DNA of 64,000 nt from Azohydromonas australica DSM 1124 (GTDB lineage: Bacteria; Pseudomonadota; Gammaproteobacteria; Burkholderiales; Burkholderiaceae_C). Each line of letters begins with the position of its first letter. Position 1 is the first letter of the stretch. The notes beneath the pieces were generated by a model, which saw only the letters and a program-made list of their open reading frames with translations, ran no database searches and had not been told where the DNA came from. The DNA lies in assembly GCF_000430725.1 (NCBI RefSeq), contig NZ_AUMO01000044.1, forward strand, positions 1 to 64,000. Reading direction: 5' to 3'. A program made the position numbers and the translations under genes. This document shows, piece after piece, positions 57,308-64,000 of the stretch.

Positions 57308-58027
57308 TCAGCTTGTCTCGCCGGCGGCGCGGCGGCGGCGCTCGCGGCTGTTGGCCAGGTGCGTGCGCATGGCCGCGCGTGCGGCCTCCGGGTCCTGGCG
57401 CAGGATCGCGTCGTAGATGCTCTCGTGCTCGCCGTTGGTGCGCAGCAGGTAGGCCTGCAGCTCCGCGCTGGTCTCGTTGCCCAGCCGCGCGCGCGGGATG
57501 ATCTTGGCGCCCAGCGAGCTCAGCAGCTCGGGGAAGTGGCCGTTCTGCGTGGCGCGGGCGATCTCCAGGTGGAAGCCGAAGTCCGGCCCCACCGCGTCGC
57601 GCCCTTCGGCCACCGCCGCGGCGAAGGCGTCCAGCGCGCTGCGCATCTCGCGCAGGTTGTCCTCGGTGCGGCGCACCGCCGCCAGCGCCGCGGCCTCGGT
57701 CTCCAGCCCGATGCGCAGCTCCAGCACCGCGATCACGTCGCGCAGCGTCTCCAGCTGCTCCGGCGTGATGCGGAACGAGGCCTCGCCCGGCCCCACCACG
57801 AAGGTGCCCACGCCGTGGCGCGTCTCCACCAGCCCCGCGGCCTGCAGCTTGGAAATCGCCTCCCGCACCACGGTGCGGCTGACGCCGAACTCGGCCATCA
57901 CCGCCGCCTCGGTGGGCAGCTTGTGGCTTGGCGCCAGGGCGCCCTCGCGGATGCGCTCGGTCAGCGCCTCGACCAGCTCCTGCGCCAGGGAGCGCGGCCT
58001 CTTGCGCGCGGTCAACACGGTGTTCAT
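57308..58027 (-). CDS. GntR/FadR-family transcriptional regulator (2)
   Basis: 239 aa. Winged helix (LAQELVEALTERIREGALAP, LPTEAAVMAEFGVSRTVVREAISKLQAAG) then an FCD domain (DFGFHLEIARATQNGHFPEL; GEHESIYDAILRQDPEAARA). Divergent from udh across a 137-bp gap with a GTTGT-N3-ACAAC operator, the usual arrangement of a local repressor; probably controls udh-dctPQM and perhaps the gudD operon. The upstream 13 in-frame codons are not family sequence. Confidence 0.92.
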   Translation of the reverse strand: MNTVLTARKRPRSLAQELVEALTERIREGALAPSHKLPTEAAVMAEFGVSRTVVREAISKLQAAGLVETRHGVGTFVVGPGEASFRITPEQLETLRDVIAVLELRIGLETEAAALAAVRRTEDNLREMRSALDAFAAAVAEGRDAVGPDFGFHLEIARATQNGHFPELLSSLGAKIIPRARLGNETSAELQAYLLRTNGEHESIYDAILRQDPEAARAAMRTHLANSRERRRRAAGETS

Positions 58028-58085
58028 GACTAGTGAAACCCCTAACAGTTGCGCCTTGACAGTCAAGGCGCGAAAAATTCAAATA

Positions 58086-58098
58086 GTTGTACGACAAC
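58086..58098. promoter_or_regulatory. FadR-type GntR operator between the regulator and udh
   Basis: GTTGTACGACAAC: arms GTTGT/ACAAC around ACG, matching the TNGTNNNACNA consensus of FadR-subfamily sites. It lies 79 bp before udh and 59 bp before the GntR start. A related site (11 of 13) lies before the gudD operon at 52428-52440. Confidence 0.65.
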
Positions 58099-58164
58099 AG
58101 ACGACAGACGACAAGCGTGGTTTCCCACTCAAACCTGTCGTGACACCCCGGAGTTTCGAACACC

Positions 58165-58995
58165 ATGCTGACTGAGCCTGTCACCTCCCTGCGCTTCCAT
58201 CGACTGCTGCTGACCGGCGCCGCCGGCGGCCTGGGGCGCGAGCTGCGCCAGCGCCTCAAGCGCTACTGCGACGTGCTGCGGCTGTCGGACGTGGCACCGC
58301 TGGGCGAGGCCGCCGAGGGCGAGGAGCTGATGTCCGCGCCGCTGCAGGACAAGGCCGCCATGCAGGCGCTGCTCAAGGACGTGGACGCCGTCATCCACCT
58401 GGGCGGCGTCTCCACCGAGCAGCCCTGGCAGCCGATCCTCGAAGCCAACATCGTGGGCACCTACAACCTGTACGAGGCCGCGCGCATCAACGGCGTCAAG
58501 CGCGTGCTCTTCGCCAGCTCCAACCACGTCTGCGGCTTCTACAAGCAGAGCGAGGTCATCGGCACCGACGCCCCCGCGCGCCCGGACGGCCTCTACGGCC
58601 TGTCCAAGGCCTTCGGCGAGGACGTGGCGCGGCTGTACCACGACCGCTTCGGCATCGAGACCGCCTGCGTGCGCATCGGCTCCTCCTTCCCCGAGCCGCG
58701 CGACCGCCGCATGCTGGCCAGCTGGATGAGCTACGACGACCTGGAGCGCCTGGTGATGGCCGTGCTGACCACGCCGGTGCTGGGCTACAGCGTCATCTAC
58801 GGCATCTCCGACAACAAGACCCGCTGGTACGACAACAGCGGCGCCGCGCACGTCGGCTACCGCCCGCAGGACAGCTCCGAGCCCTGGCGCGCCGCGCTGG
58901 AGGCCAAGCAGCCCAAGCTGGACCTCAACGACCCGGCCGTGATCTACCAGGGCGGCGCCTTCGTGCGCACCGGCCCCTTCGACAACAACGCCTGA
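58165..58995 (+). CDS. udh: Uronate dehydrogenase
   Basis: 276-aa short-chain (extended) dehydrogenase that oxidises D-galacturonate or D-glucuronate to the aldaro-lactone. NAD-binding LLLTGAAGGLGRELRQRL, VIHLGGVSTEQPW, the active-site SSNHV and Y-x-x-x-K in YGLSKAFGEDVARL, RIGSSFPEPRDRRML, and a C-terminal GGAFVRTGPFD match Udh. First gene of the cluster; followed 13 bp later by the lactonase gene. Confidence 0.94.
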   Translation: MLTEPVTSLRFHRLLLTGAAGGLGRELRQRLKRYCDVLRLSDVAPLGEAAEGEELMSAPLQDKAAMQALLKDVDAVIHLGGVSTEQPWQPILEANIVGTYNLYEAARINGVKRVLFASSNHVCGFYKQSEVIGTDAPARPDGLYGLSKAFGEDVARLYHDRFGIETACVRIGSSFPEPRDRRMLASWMSYDDLERLVMAVLTTPVLGYSVIYGISDNKTRWYDNSGAAHVGYRPQDSSEPWRAALEAKQPKLDLNDPAVIYQGGAFVRTGPFDNNA

Positions 58996-59008
58996 GGACC
59001 CTCCAGCC

Positions 59009-59914
59009 ATGAACGAGCAGGACCAGGCCCTGGCGGCCGTGGAGGCGCTGTGCCCCGTGCGCAACCGCGTGGGCGAGAGCCCGGTGTGGAGCGTCGCGGA
59101 GCAGGCGCTGTACTGGGTGGACATCGAGGGGCGGGCGCTGCACCGCTTCGACTGGGCCACGCGCCAGGAGCGCCACTGGGCGCTGGCCGAGCGCGTGGGC
59201 TGCATCGCGCTGCACGCCGGGGGCGGGCTGATCGCGGGCATGGAGACGGGCGTGTTCCGGCTGCAGCCGGGCGCCGGCGACGACATCCGCGTGGAGCTGC
59301 TGCAGGGCGTGCAGTTCGCCCAGCCGGGCATGCGCTTCAACGACGGACGCTGCGACCGCCAGGGCCGCTTCTGGCTCAGCTCCATGGTGATGGACATGTC
59401 GCTGGCGCAGCCCGCCGGCGTGCTCTACCGCTACGACGCGCGCGGCCTGGTGCCGATGCTCGACGGGCTGATCACGGGCAACGGCCTGGGCTTCAGCCCG
59501 GACGGGCGCACGCTGTACCTGTCGGACTCGCACCCCAAGGTGCAGCGCGTGTGGGCCTTCGACCTCGATGCCCAGGGCAACCTCTCCAACCGGCGCGAGT
59601 TCATCGACATGAACCAGTACCCGGGCCGCCCCGACGGCGCCGCGGTGGACGAGGACGGCGCCTACTGGATCTGCGGCAACGACGCCGGCCAGGTGCACCG
59701 CTTCGGGCCCGACGGCCGCCTGGAGCGCTCGCTGCGCCTGCCCCTGAGCAAGCCGGCCATGTGCAGCTTCGGCGGCCCGGCGCTGCGCCACCTCTTCATC
59801 ACTTCCATCCCGCCCGCGCAGCCCGCCGCGGGCTTCGATGCCGCGCTCGACGGCGCGGTGCTCGTGGCCCAGCCGGGGCCGCGCGGGCTGCCCGAAATGC
59901 CCTTCGCCGGCTGA
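59009..59914 (+). CDS. SMP-30/gluconolactonase-family lactonase (aldarolactonase candidate)
   Basis: 301-aa six-bladed propeller. [19 protein letters not shown] gives the first metal Glu, [36 protein letters not shown] and [18 protein letters not shown] provide the Asn/Asp ligands of the calcium site. Immediately behind udh, so the natural substrate is probably the galactaro- or glucaro-1,4-lactone formed by it (UxuL-like). Other sugar lactones are possible. Confidence 0.9.
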   Translation: MNEQDQALAAVEALCPVRNRVGESPVWSVAEQALYWVDIEGRALHRFDWATRQERHWALAERVGCIALHAGGGLIAGMETGVFRLQPGAGDDIRVELLQGVQFAQPGMRFNDGRCDRQGRFWLSSMVMDMSLAQPAGVLYRYDARGLVPMLDGLITGNGLGFSPDGRTLYLSDSHPKVQRVWAFDLDAQGNLSNRREFIDMNQYPGRPDGAAVDEDGAYWICGNDAGQVHRFGPDGRLERSLRLPLSKPAMCSFGGPALRHLFITSIPPAQPAAGFDAALDGAVLVAQPGPRGLPEMPFAG

Positions 59915-59958
59915 TTCCAGACCTGACCTCCACAACCACACCCATGGAGACACGCACC

Positions 59959-60924
59959 ATGTTCAAGCAACTGACCCTCGCCGTGGCCGCCGCGCTGGCC
60001 GCCTTTGGCGCACAGGCCGTCGAATTCCGTTCCGCCGACGTGCACAACAGCGACGACTACCCCACCGTCGCCGCCGTGAAGCACATGAGCGAAGTGCTGC
60101 AGCAGAAGAGCGGCGGCAAGTACAAGATCAAGGTCTTCAACAAGAGTGCCCTGGGCACGGAGAAGGAGACGCTGGACCAGGTCAAGATCGGCGCGCTGGA
60201 GATGAACCGCGTCAACATCTCGTCGCTGAACTCCATGTGCCCGAAGTCGCTGGTGCCCACGCTGCCCTTCCTGTTCAACAGCGTCGAGCACATGCACAAG
60301 GTGCTGGACGGCCCGGTGGGCGAGGAGATCCTCAAGGGCTGCGAGCACGAGGGCCTGGTGGGCCTGGCCTTCTACGACAGCGGCGCGCGCAGCATCTACG
60401 CCAAGAAGCCCGTGCGCACCCTGGCCGACGCCAAGGGCATGAAGATTCGCGTGCAACCTTCGGACCTGTGGGTGGCCGTGGCCTCCGCGATGGGCGCCAA
60501 CGCCACGCCCATGCCCACCGGCGAGGTCTACACCGCGCTCAAGACCGGCCTGATCGACGCCGCCGAGAACAACATCCCGTCCTACGAGGGCTTCAAGCAC
60601 TACGAGGCGGTGAAGGTGTACTCCAAGACCATGCACTCCATGGCGCCGGAGATGCTGGTGATGAGCAAGGCGGTGTTCGACAAGATGCCCAAGGCCGACC
60701 AGGACCTGTTCCGCGCCGCGGCCAAGGAATCGGCGGACTTCCAGCGCAAGAAGTGGGCCGAAGCCGAAGCCAAGTCGCTGGAGATCGTGACCAAGGGCGG
60801 CGCGCAGATCGTCTCCGACGTGGACCTGCCTTCCTTCAAGGCCGCCATGGCGCCGGTGTACGCCAAGTTCGCCAACACCCCCGACCTGCAGCGCCTGGTC
60901 AAGGCTGCGCAGGACACCAAGTAA
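59959..60924 (+). CDS. dctP: TRAP transporter substrate-binding protein (DctP family)
   Basis: 321 aa. Signal peptide [20 protein letters not shown], then the DctP fold: [63 protein letters not shown] with the carboxylate-binding Arg in [14 protein letters not shown], and [13 protein letters not shown]. Captures a sugar acid, likely glucuronate/galacturonate given udh upstream. An in-frame ATG at 59944 is less likely; GGAG precedes 59959. Confidence 0.93.
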   Translation: MFKQLTLAVAAALAAFGAQAVEFRSADVHNSDDYPTVAAVKHMSEVLQQKSGGKYKIKVFNKSALGTEKETLDQVKIGALEMNRVNISSLNSMCPKSLVPTLPFLFNSVEHMHKVLDGPVGEEILKGCEHEGLVGLAFYDSGARSIYAKKPVRTLADAKGMKIRVQPSDLWVAVASAMGANATPMPTGEVYTALKTGLIDAAENNIPSYEGFKHYEAVKVYSKTMHSMAPEMLVMSKAVFDKMPKADQDLFRAAAKESADFQRKKWAEAEAKSLEIVTKGGAQIVSDVDLPSFKAAMAPVYAKFANTPDLQRLVKAAQDTK

Positions 60925-60970
60925 GCCTTTCCTCCAGGGCGCCAGCGGTTTCGCCGGTGCCCCTTGATGC

Positions 60971-60995
60971 GGGCCGCGCCGCCTTGGCGCGGTCC
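60971..60995 (+). terminator. Hairpin between dctP and dctQ (possible attenuator)
   Basis: GGGCCGCGCC and GGCGCGGTCC form a 10-bp stem with one G-U pair, loop GCCTT, then GCCCTTTCTGG. It lies between dctP stop and dctQ start. Such hairpins limit expression of the membrane genes relative to the binding protein. No real T-run, so termination would be partial. Confidence 0.5.
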
Positions 60996-61015
60996 GCCCT
61001 TTCTGGAGACCCGTC

Positions 61016-61615
61016 ATGACACACGCCGCTATGCCGGCCACCGTCGCGGACAACGAGAACGTCAACGCCGCCACGGGCAATCCGCTGATGGCCGAGGCCG
61101 AACACGCGCGTCCGCCGTCCACCCACCTCTACTCGCGCTTCTGCGCCTTCCTCTCCAAGGCCAGCCTGATGCTGGCCGTCGTCGGGCTCATCGCCCTGAT
61201 TCTGTGCGTGCAGTTCCAGGTCGTCGGTCGCTACATCTTCAATGACACGCCCACCTGGGCCGAGGCCCTGGCGCTGCAGCTCGTGCTCTACATCACCGCA
61301 CTGGGCGTGGCGGTGGGCGTGCGCGACGCGGGCCACATCGGGCTGGAGTCGCTGGTGTCGCTGCTGCCCGACGCCTGGCGGCTGCGCCTGGAGATCCTGA
61401 TCCACGGCTTCGTCGTGCTCTTCGGCGCCATCATGGCCAAGAGCGGCTGGCTGTGGACCACCATCAAGTGGAGCGACATCAAGCCCATGCTGGGCGTGCC
61501 CGTGGGCGCGGACTACCTCGCGCTCGTGGTGGCCGGCGTGCTGATCGTTCTCTTCTCCATCGAACACATCATCGCGCTCATCCGCGGTGAGGAAGTGGTG
61601 CCGGCATGGAACTGA
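61016..61615 (+). CDS. dctQ: TRAP transporter small permease (DctQ family)
   Basis: 199 aa with four predicted transmembrane helices (about 45-65, 80-100, 122-143, 163-184). VQFQVVGRYIFNDTPTWAEA with NDTPTWAEE-like motif is the DctQ signature. It has a longer than usual N-terminal cytoplasmic tail of about 40 residues. Overlaps the dctM start by 10 bp. Confidence 0.92.
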   Translation: MTHAAMPATVADNENVNAATGNPLMAEAEHARPPSTHLYSRFCAFLSKASLMLAVVGLIALILCVQFQVVGRYIFNDTPTWAEALALQLVLYITALGVAVGVRDAGHIGLESLVSLLPDAWRLRLEILIHGFVVLFGAIMAKSGWLWTTIKWSDIKPMLGVPVGADYLALVVAGVLIVLFSIEHIIALIRGEEVVPAWN

Positions 61616-62895
61616 CCGTCCTGACCCTGAGCTTCTCCGCCCTGCTGATCCTGGGCGTGCCCGTGGCCTTCTCCATCGGCCTGGCCTCCATCGCCACCGT
61701 GCTGTACTCGGGCATGCCCGTGGAGATCGTCTTCCAGAAGATGGTGGGCGGCATGCAGGTGTTCTCCTTCCTGGCCATCCCGTTCTTCGTCTTCGCCGGC
61801 GAGCTCATGCTCTACGGCGGCATCGCCGACCGCATCGTGCGCTTCGCCAACTCGCTCGTGGGCCACGTGAGGGGCGGCCTGGGCATGAGCAACGTCGTGG
61901 GCTGCACGCTCTTCGGCGGCGTGGCGGGCTCGGCGCTCGCCGACGTCTCGGCCATGGGCTCGGTGATGATCCCGCTGATGAAGAAGGAGGGCTACGACGC
62001 CGACTACGCCGTCAACGTCACGACCCACGCGGCGCTGGTGGGCGTGCTCATGCCCACCTCGCACAACCTCATCATCTTCACGCTGGCCACCACCGGCATC
62101 GCCTCGGTGAGCGTGCTCAGCCTGATCCTGGCGGGCATCATCCCGGCGCTGCTGCTGACCTTCTGCAACCTGGCCGCGGCCTACTACGTCGCCAGGAAGC
62201 GCGGCTATCCCATCCGCGGCGGCTTCCCCGGCTGGGCGGAAGTGCTGCGCGCCTTCCTGGGCTCGCTGCCGGGCCTGCTGATCGTGGTGATCATCCTCGC
62301 GGGCATCCTCTCGGGCATCTTCACCGCCACCGAAAGCGCCGCCACGGCCGTGTTCTGGGCCCTGCTGGTCACGGTGCTGGTCTACAAGACGCTGTCTTGG
62401 AAGGACTTCATCAAGGCCTGCGCCAAGGCCTGCAAGGCCACCGGCGTGGTGCTGCTGCTCATCGGCATCTCCAGCGCCTTCGGCTACTTCATGGCCCTCT
62501 ATGAAGTGCCCCAGAAGACCGGCGAGCTCATGCAGTCGATCTCCAGCAACCCGCTGGTCATCTTCCTGATGATCAACGTGATGCTGTTCATCCTGGGCAC
62601 CTTCCTGGACATGGCCGCCACCATCCTGGTGTGCACGCCGATCTTCCTGCCCATCGCCGTGCAGTACGGCATGGACCCGGTGCAGTTCGGCATCGTCATG
62701 CTCATCAACTGCGCGCTGGGCCTGAACACCCCGCCCGTGGGCGTGACGCAGTTCGTGGGCTGCGCCATCGGCGGCATCTCCGTGGGCCAGGTGATGAAGT
62801 CCATCCTGCCCTTCTACGGCGCCCTGGGCGTGTGCCTGGCCCTCGTGACCTACGTGCCGGCCTTCTCCATGTGGCTGCCCAACATGTTCCGATGA
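61606..62895 (+). CDS. dctM: TRAP transporter large permease (DctM family)
   Basis: 429 aa, about 12 helices. LTLSFSALLILGVPVAFSIG start, FLAIPFFVFAGELMLYGGIA, GGVAGSALADVSAMGSVMIP, ATILVCTPIFLPIAV and GLNTPPVGVTQFVGCAIGG are DctM signatures. Works with DctPQ as a sodium-driven carrier. Its last 71 bp (62821-62891) are repeated perfectly at 63541-63611 in the garD remnant. Confidence 0.94.
   Translation: MELTVLTLSFSALLILGVPVAFSIGLASIATVLYSGMPVEIVFQKMVGGMQVFSFLAIPFFVFAGELMLYGGIADRIVRFANSLVGHVRGGLGMSNVVGCTLFGGVAGSALADVSAMGSVMIPLMKKEGYDADYAVNVTTHAALVGVLMPTSHNLIIFTLATTGIASVSVLSLILAGIIPALLLTFCNLAAAYYVARKRGYPIRGGFPGWAEVLRAFLGSLPGLLIVVIILAGILSGIFTATESAATAVFWALLVTVLVYKTLSWKDFIKACAKACKATGVVLLLIGISSAFGYFMALYEVPQKTGELMQSISSNPLVIFLMINVMLFILGTFLDMAATILVCTPIFLPIAVQYGMDPVQFGIVMLINCALGLNTPPVGVTQFVGCAIGGISVGQVMKSILPFYGALGVCLALVTYVPAFSMWLPNMFR
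62821..62891 (+). repeat. 71-bp perfect direct repeat, copy A (3' end of dctM)
   Basis: 71 bp inside the last codons of dctM, identical to 63541-63611. The copies part after the 71st base: CGATGAG here, CGCTGAC in copy B, so only one of the next six bases before divergence differs synonymously at the Arg codon. Confidence 0.97.
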
Positions 62896-63021
62896 GGGTC
62901 CCGCGGTCGCGCCGCTCGCCGGCGCGCACCGCCCCGCCCTCCCCTTCCCGTTGAACCCGCGGCCGGCAAGCTCTTCCCCACAGGGCTTCCGGCCGCGCCC
63001 CATTTGAAGCAGGACCTTCAC

Positions 63022-63615
63022 ATGACCGCCTCTTCCGCACCGCTGCTCATCCGCATGCATGCGAACGACAACGTCGCCATCGTCGCCAACGACGGCGGCC
63101 TGCCCGCCGGCACCGAGCTGCCCGGCGGCCTGGTGCTGCGCGAGCACGTGCCCCAGGGCCACAAGGTGGCGCTGGTGGACTTCAAGGCCGGCGACGCCGT
63201 GCGCCGCTACGACGTGCCCATCGGTTTCGCCCTCGACGACCTGCCCGCCGGCAGCTGGATGCACGAGCGCCGGCTGCAGATGCCCGAGGCCCGCGGCCTC
63301 GAAGACCTGCCCATGGCCACGCGCCAGGTCGAGCTGCCGCCGCTGGAGGGCTACACCTTCGAAGGCTTCCGCAACCCGGACGGCTCCGTGGGCACGCGCA
63401 ACCTGCTGGCGATCACGACGACGGTGCAGTGCGTGGCCGGCGTGCTGGACCACGCGGTCAAGCGCATCCGCGAGGAACTGCTGCCCAAGTACCCCAACGT
63501 GGACGACGTGGTGGGCCTGGAGCACGGCTACATTCCGCATGCCCTGGGCGTGTGCCTGGCCCTCGTGACCTACGTGCCGGCCTTCTCCATGTGGCTGCCC
63601 AACATGTTCCGCTGA
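63022..63615 (+). pseudogene. garD: Galactarate dehydratase remnant fused to a dctM 3' end
   Basis: Encodes 197 aa. Residues 1-170 match the N-terminal SAF domain ([19 protein letters not shown]) and the start of the catalytic domain ([27 protein letters not shown]) of GarD/altronate dehydratase, which is normally about 500 residues. The frame then switches to [20 protein letters not shown], the C terminus of DctM, and stops. All catalytic-core residues after EHGY are missing, so activity is very unlikely. Normal ribosome site (AGGAC) and no frameshift before the break. Confidence 0.88.
63541..63611 (+). repeat. 71-bp perfect direct repeat, copy B (in garD remnant)
   Basis: Second copy, exactly 720 bp after copy A, in frame with garD. 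Upstream bases (ATTCCGCAT) match neither dctM of this locus nor intact garD as I know it, so copy B may come from a paralogous dctM. Confidence 0.97.
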
Positions 63616-63798
63616 CTTCAGCGCAAACCCCGATTGCTTACCGCCAAGGTATCGGAAGCAACGAATTTTGAATTGGACGCTGCCCCCCGGCGTCTGCTGA
63701 AGTACCCGCCTACCGGTTCGAAACCCGGCGCAGCCCACGCGCCGGTTTGCACCACCCCGGCCGCCTCGCCGCGGCCCCATTACACCAAGGAGACAAGG

Positions 63799-64000
63799 AT
63801 GCAAGCTCGATTCATCGCCCGCAGGACGGCGCTCGCCGTCGCCATCAGCGCGGCCTTCGCCTTCGGCCTGGCCGGCTGCGGCGGCTCGGACGACGACGCG
63901 CCCGCGCCCACCCCGCCGGCGCAGGCCACCAGCGCCTGGATGGGCGCGGAGATCGTCGCCGAGCAGAAGGCGGCCACCACGGACACCACCAGGGAAGCGG
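63799..64000 (+). CDS. Lipoprotein, N-terminal part (runs off the window)
   Basis: First 67 residues visible. Tat-like or basic N terminus (MQARFIARRTALAV), hydrophobic segment and lipobox LAGCGGSDDDAP, then a Pro/Ala/Thr-rich linker. Preceded by AAGGAGACAAGG, a strong ribosome site. The functional domain lies outside the window, so no function is proposed. Confidence 0.8.
   Translation, partial: MQARFIARRTALAVAISAAFAFGLAGCGGSDDDAPAPTPPAQATSAWMGAEIVAEQKAATTDTTREA

Noticed and set aside
63720..63747. Terminator after the garD remnant
   Set aside because: AAACCCGGCGC and GCGCCGGTTT can pair, but there is no T-run and one bulge; I keep it as a hairpin only.

Overview
The window looks like chromosomal DNA of a high-GC betaproteobacterium of the order Burkholderiales, probably Comamonadaceae or a close relative. 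The 5' end of 16S rRNA at the left edge reads like that group. Orphan TctC (Bug) periplasmic receptors, an adjacent ispH/slpA pair, a neighbouring serS, a tamA-tamB pair and a TRAP-T uronate locus all fit. There are no insertion sequences, phage genes or CRISPR arrays. Most of the window is densely coded with strong G/C third positions.

Layout. 1-650: 5' end of an rRNA operon (minus strand) with promoter and leader, then tRNA-Ser(CGA) next to serS. 740-6490: housekeeping genes (serS, ispH, an SlpA-type FKBP, radC, a Smr protein, truncated haemoglobin, a copper-chaperone-like protein, a dihaem cytochrome c). 6630-18624: MoxR ATPase, an outer-envelope protein, a GNAT, an S9-peptidase-like protein lacking catalytic residues, a VWA protein, and the tamA-tamB envelope pair. 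18692-26257: tRNA-Arg(CCU), a diguanylate cyclase, CtpA protease, MoeB/ThiF, a LOG-like protein, arginase and a Na/phosphate cotransporter. 26531-41097: two hybrid histidine kinases flanking an accessory stretch. That stretch holds a 48-aa membrane peptide plus lipoprotein, an Lhr-type helicase, a lectin-like lipoprotein, and a three-gene minus-strand operon: a VioB-type ferritin-like protein, a LodA-like tryptophylquinone oxidase and a LodB-like flavoprotein.

42000-64000 is a carbon-acid and sugar-acid catabolic region. The genes form an almost complete oxidative uronate pathway: PL10 pectate lyase releases pectin fragments, a TRAP transporter (dctPQM) imports uronates, uronate dehydrogenase (udh) and an SMP-30 lactonase give aldarates, and GudD dehydrates glucarate. 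A HpcH/HpaI (GarL-like) aldolase then yields pyruvate plus tartronate semialdehyde, GlxR reduces this to glycerate, and a glycerate 2-kinase feeds 2-phosphoglycerate to glycolysis. Two FadR-type GntR regulators sit between the two half-clusters. A similar GTTGT-N3-ACAAC operator lies in front of both udh and the gudD operon, which suggests one regulon.

The most unusual items are: (i) the oxidase/ferritin operon at 35.3-38.4 kb, a candidate undescribed amino-acid-oxidation or imine-coupling system; (ii) garD at 63.0-63.6 kb, cut after about 170 codons and fused to the 3' end of a dctM gene, with a 71-bp perfect repeat of the intact dctM exactly 720 bp upstream; (iii) the S9-family protein with Gly and Ala at the expected nucleophile and His positions; and (iv) a 2.3-kb segment (about 29.4-31.7 kb) whose codon choice differs from its surroundings.
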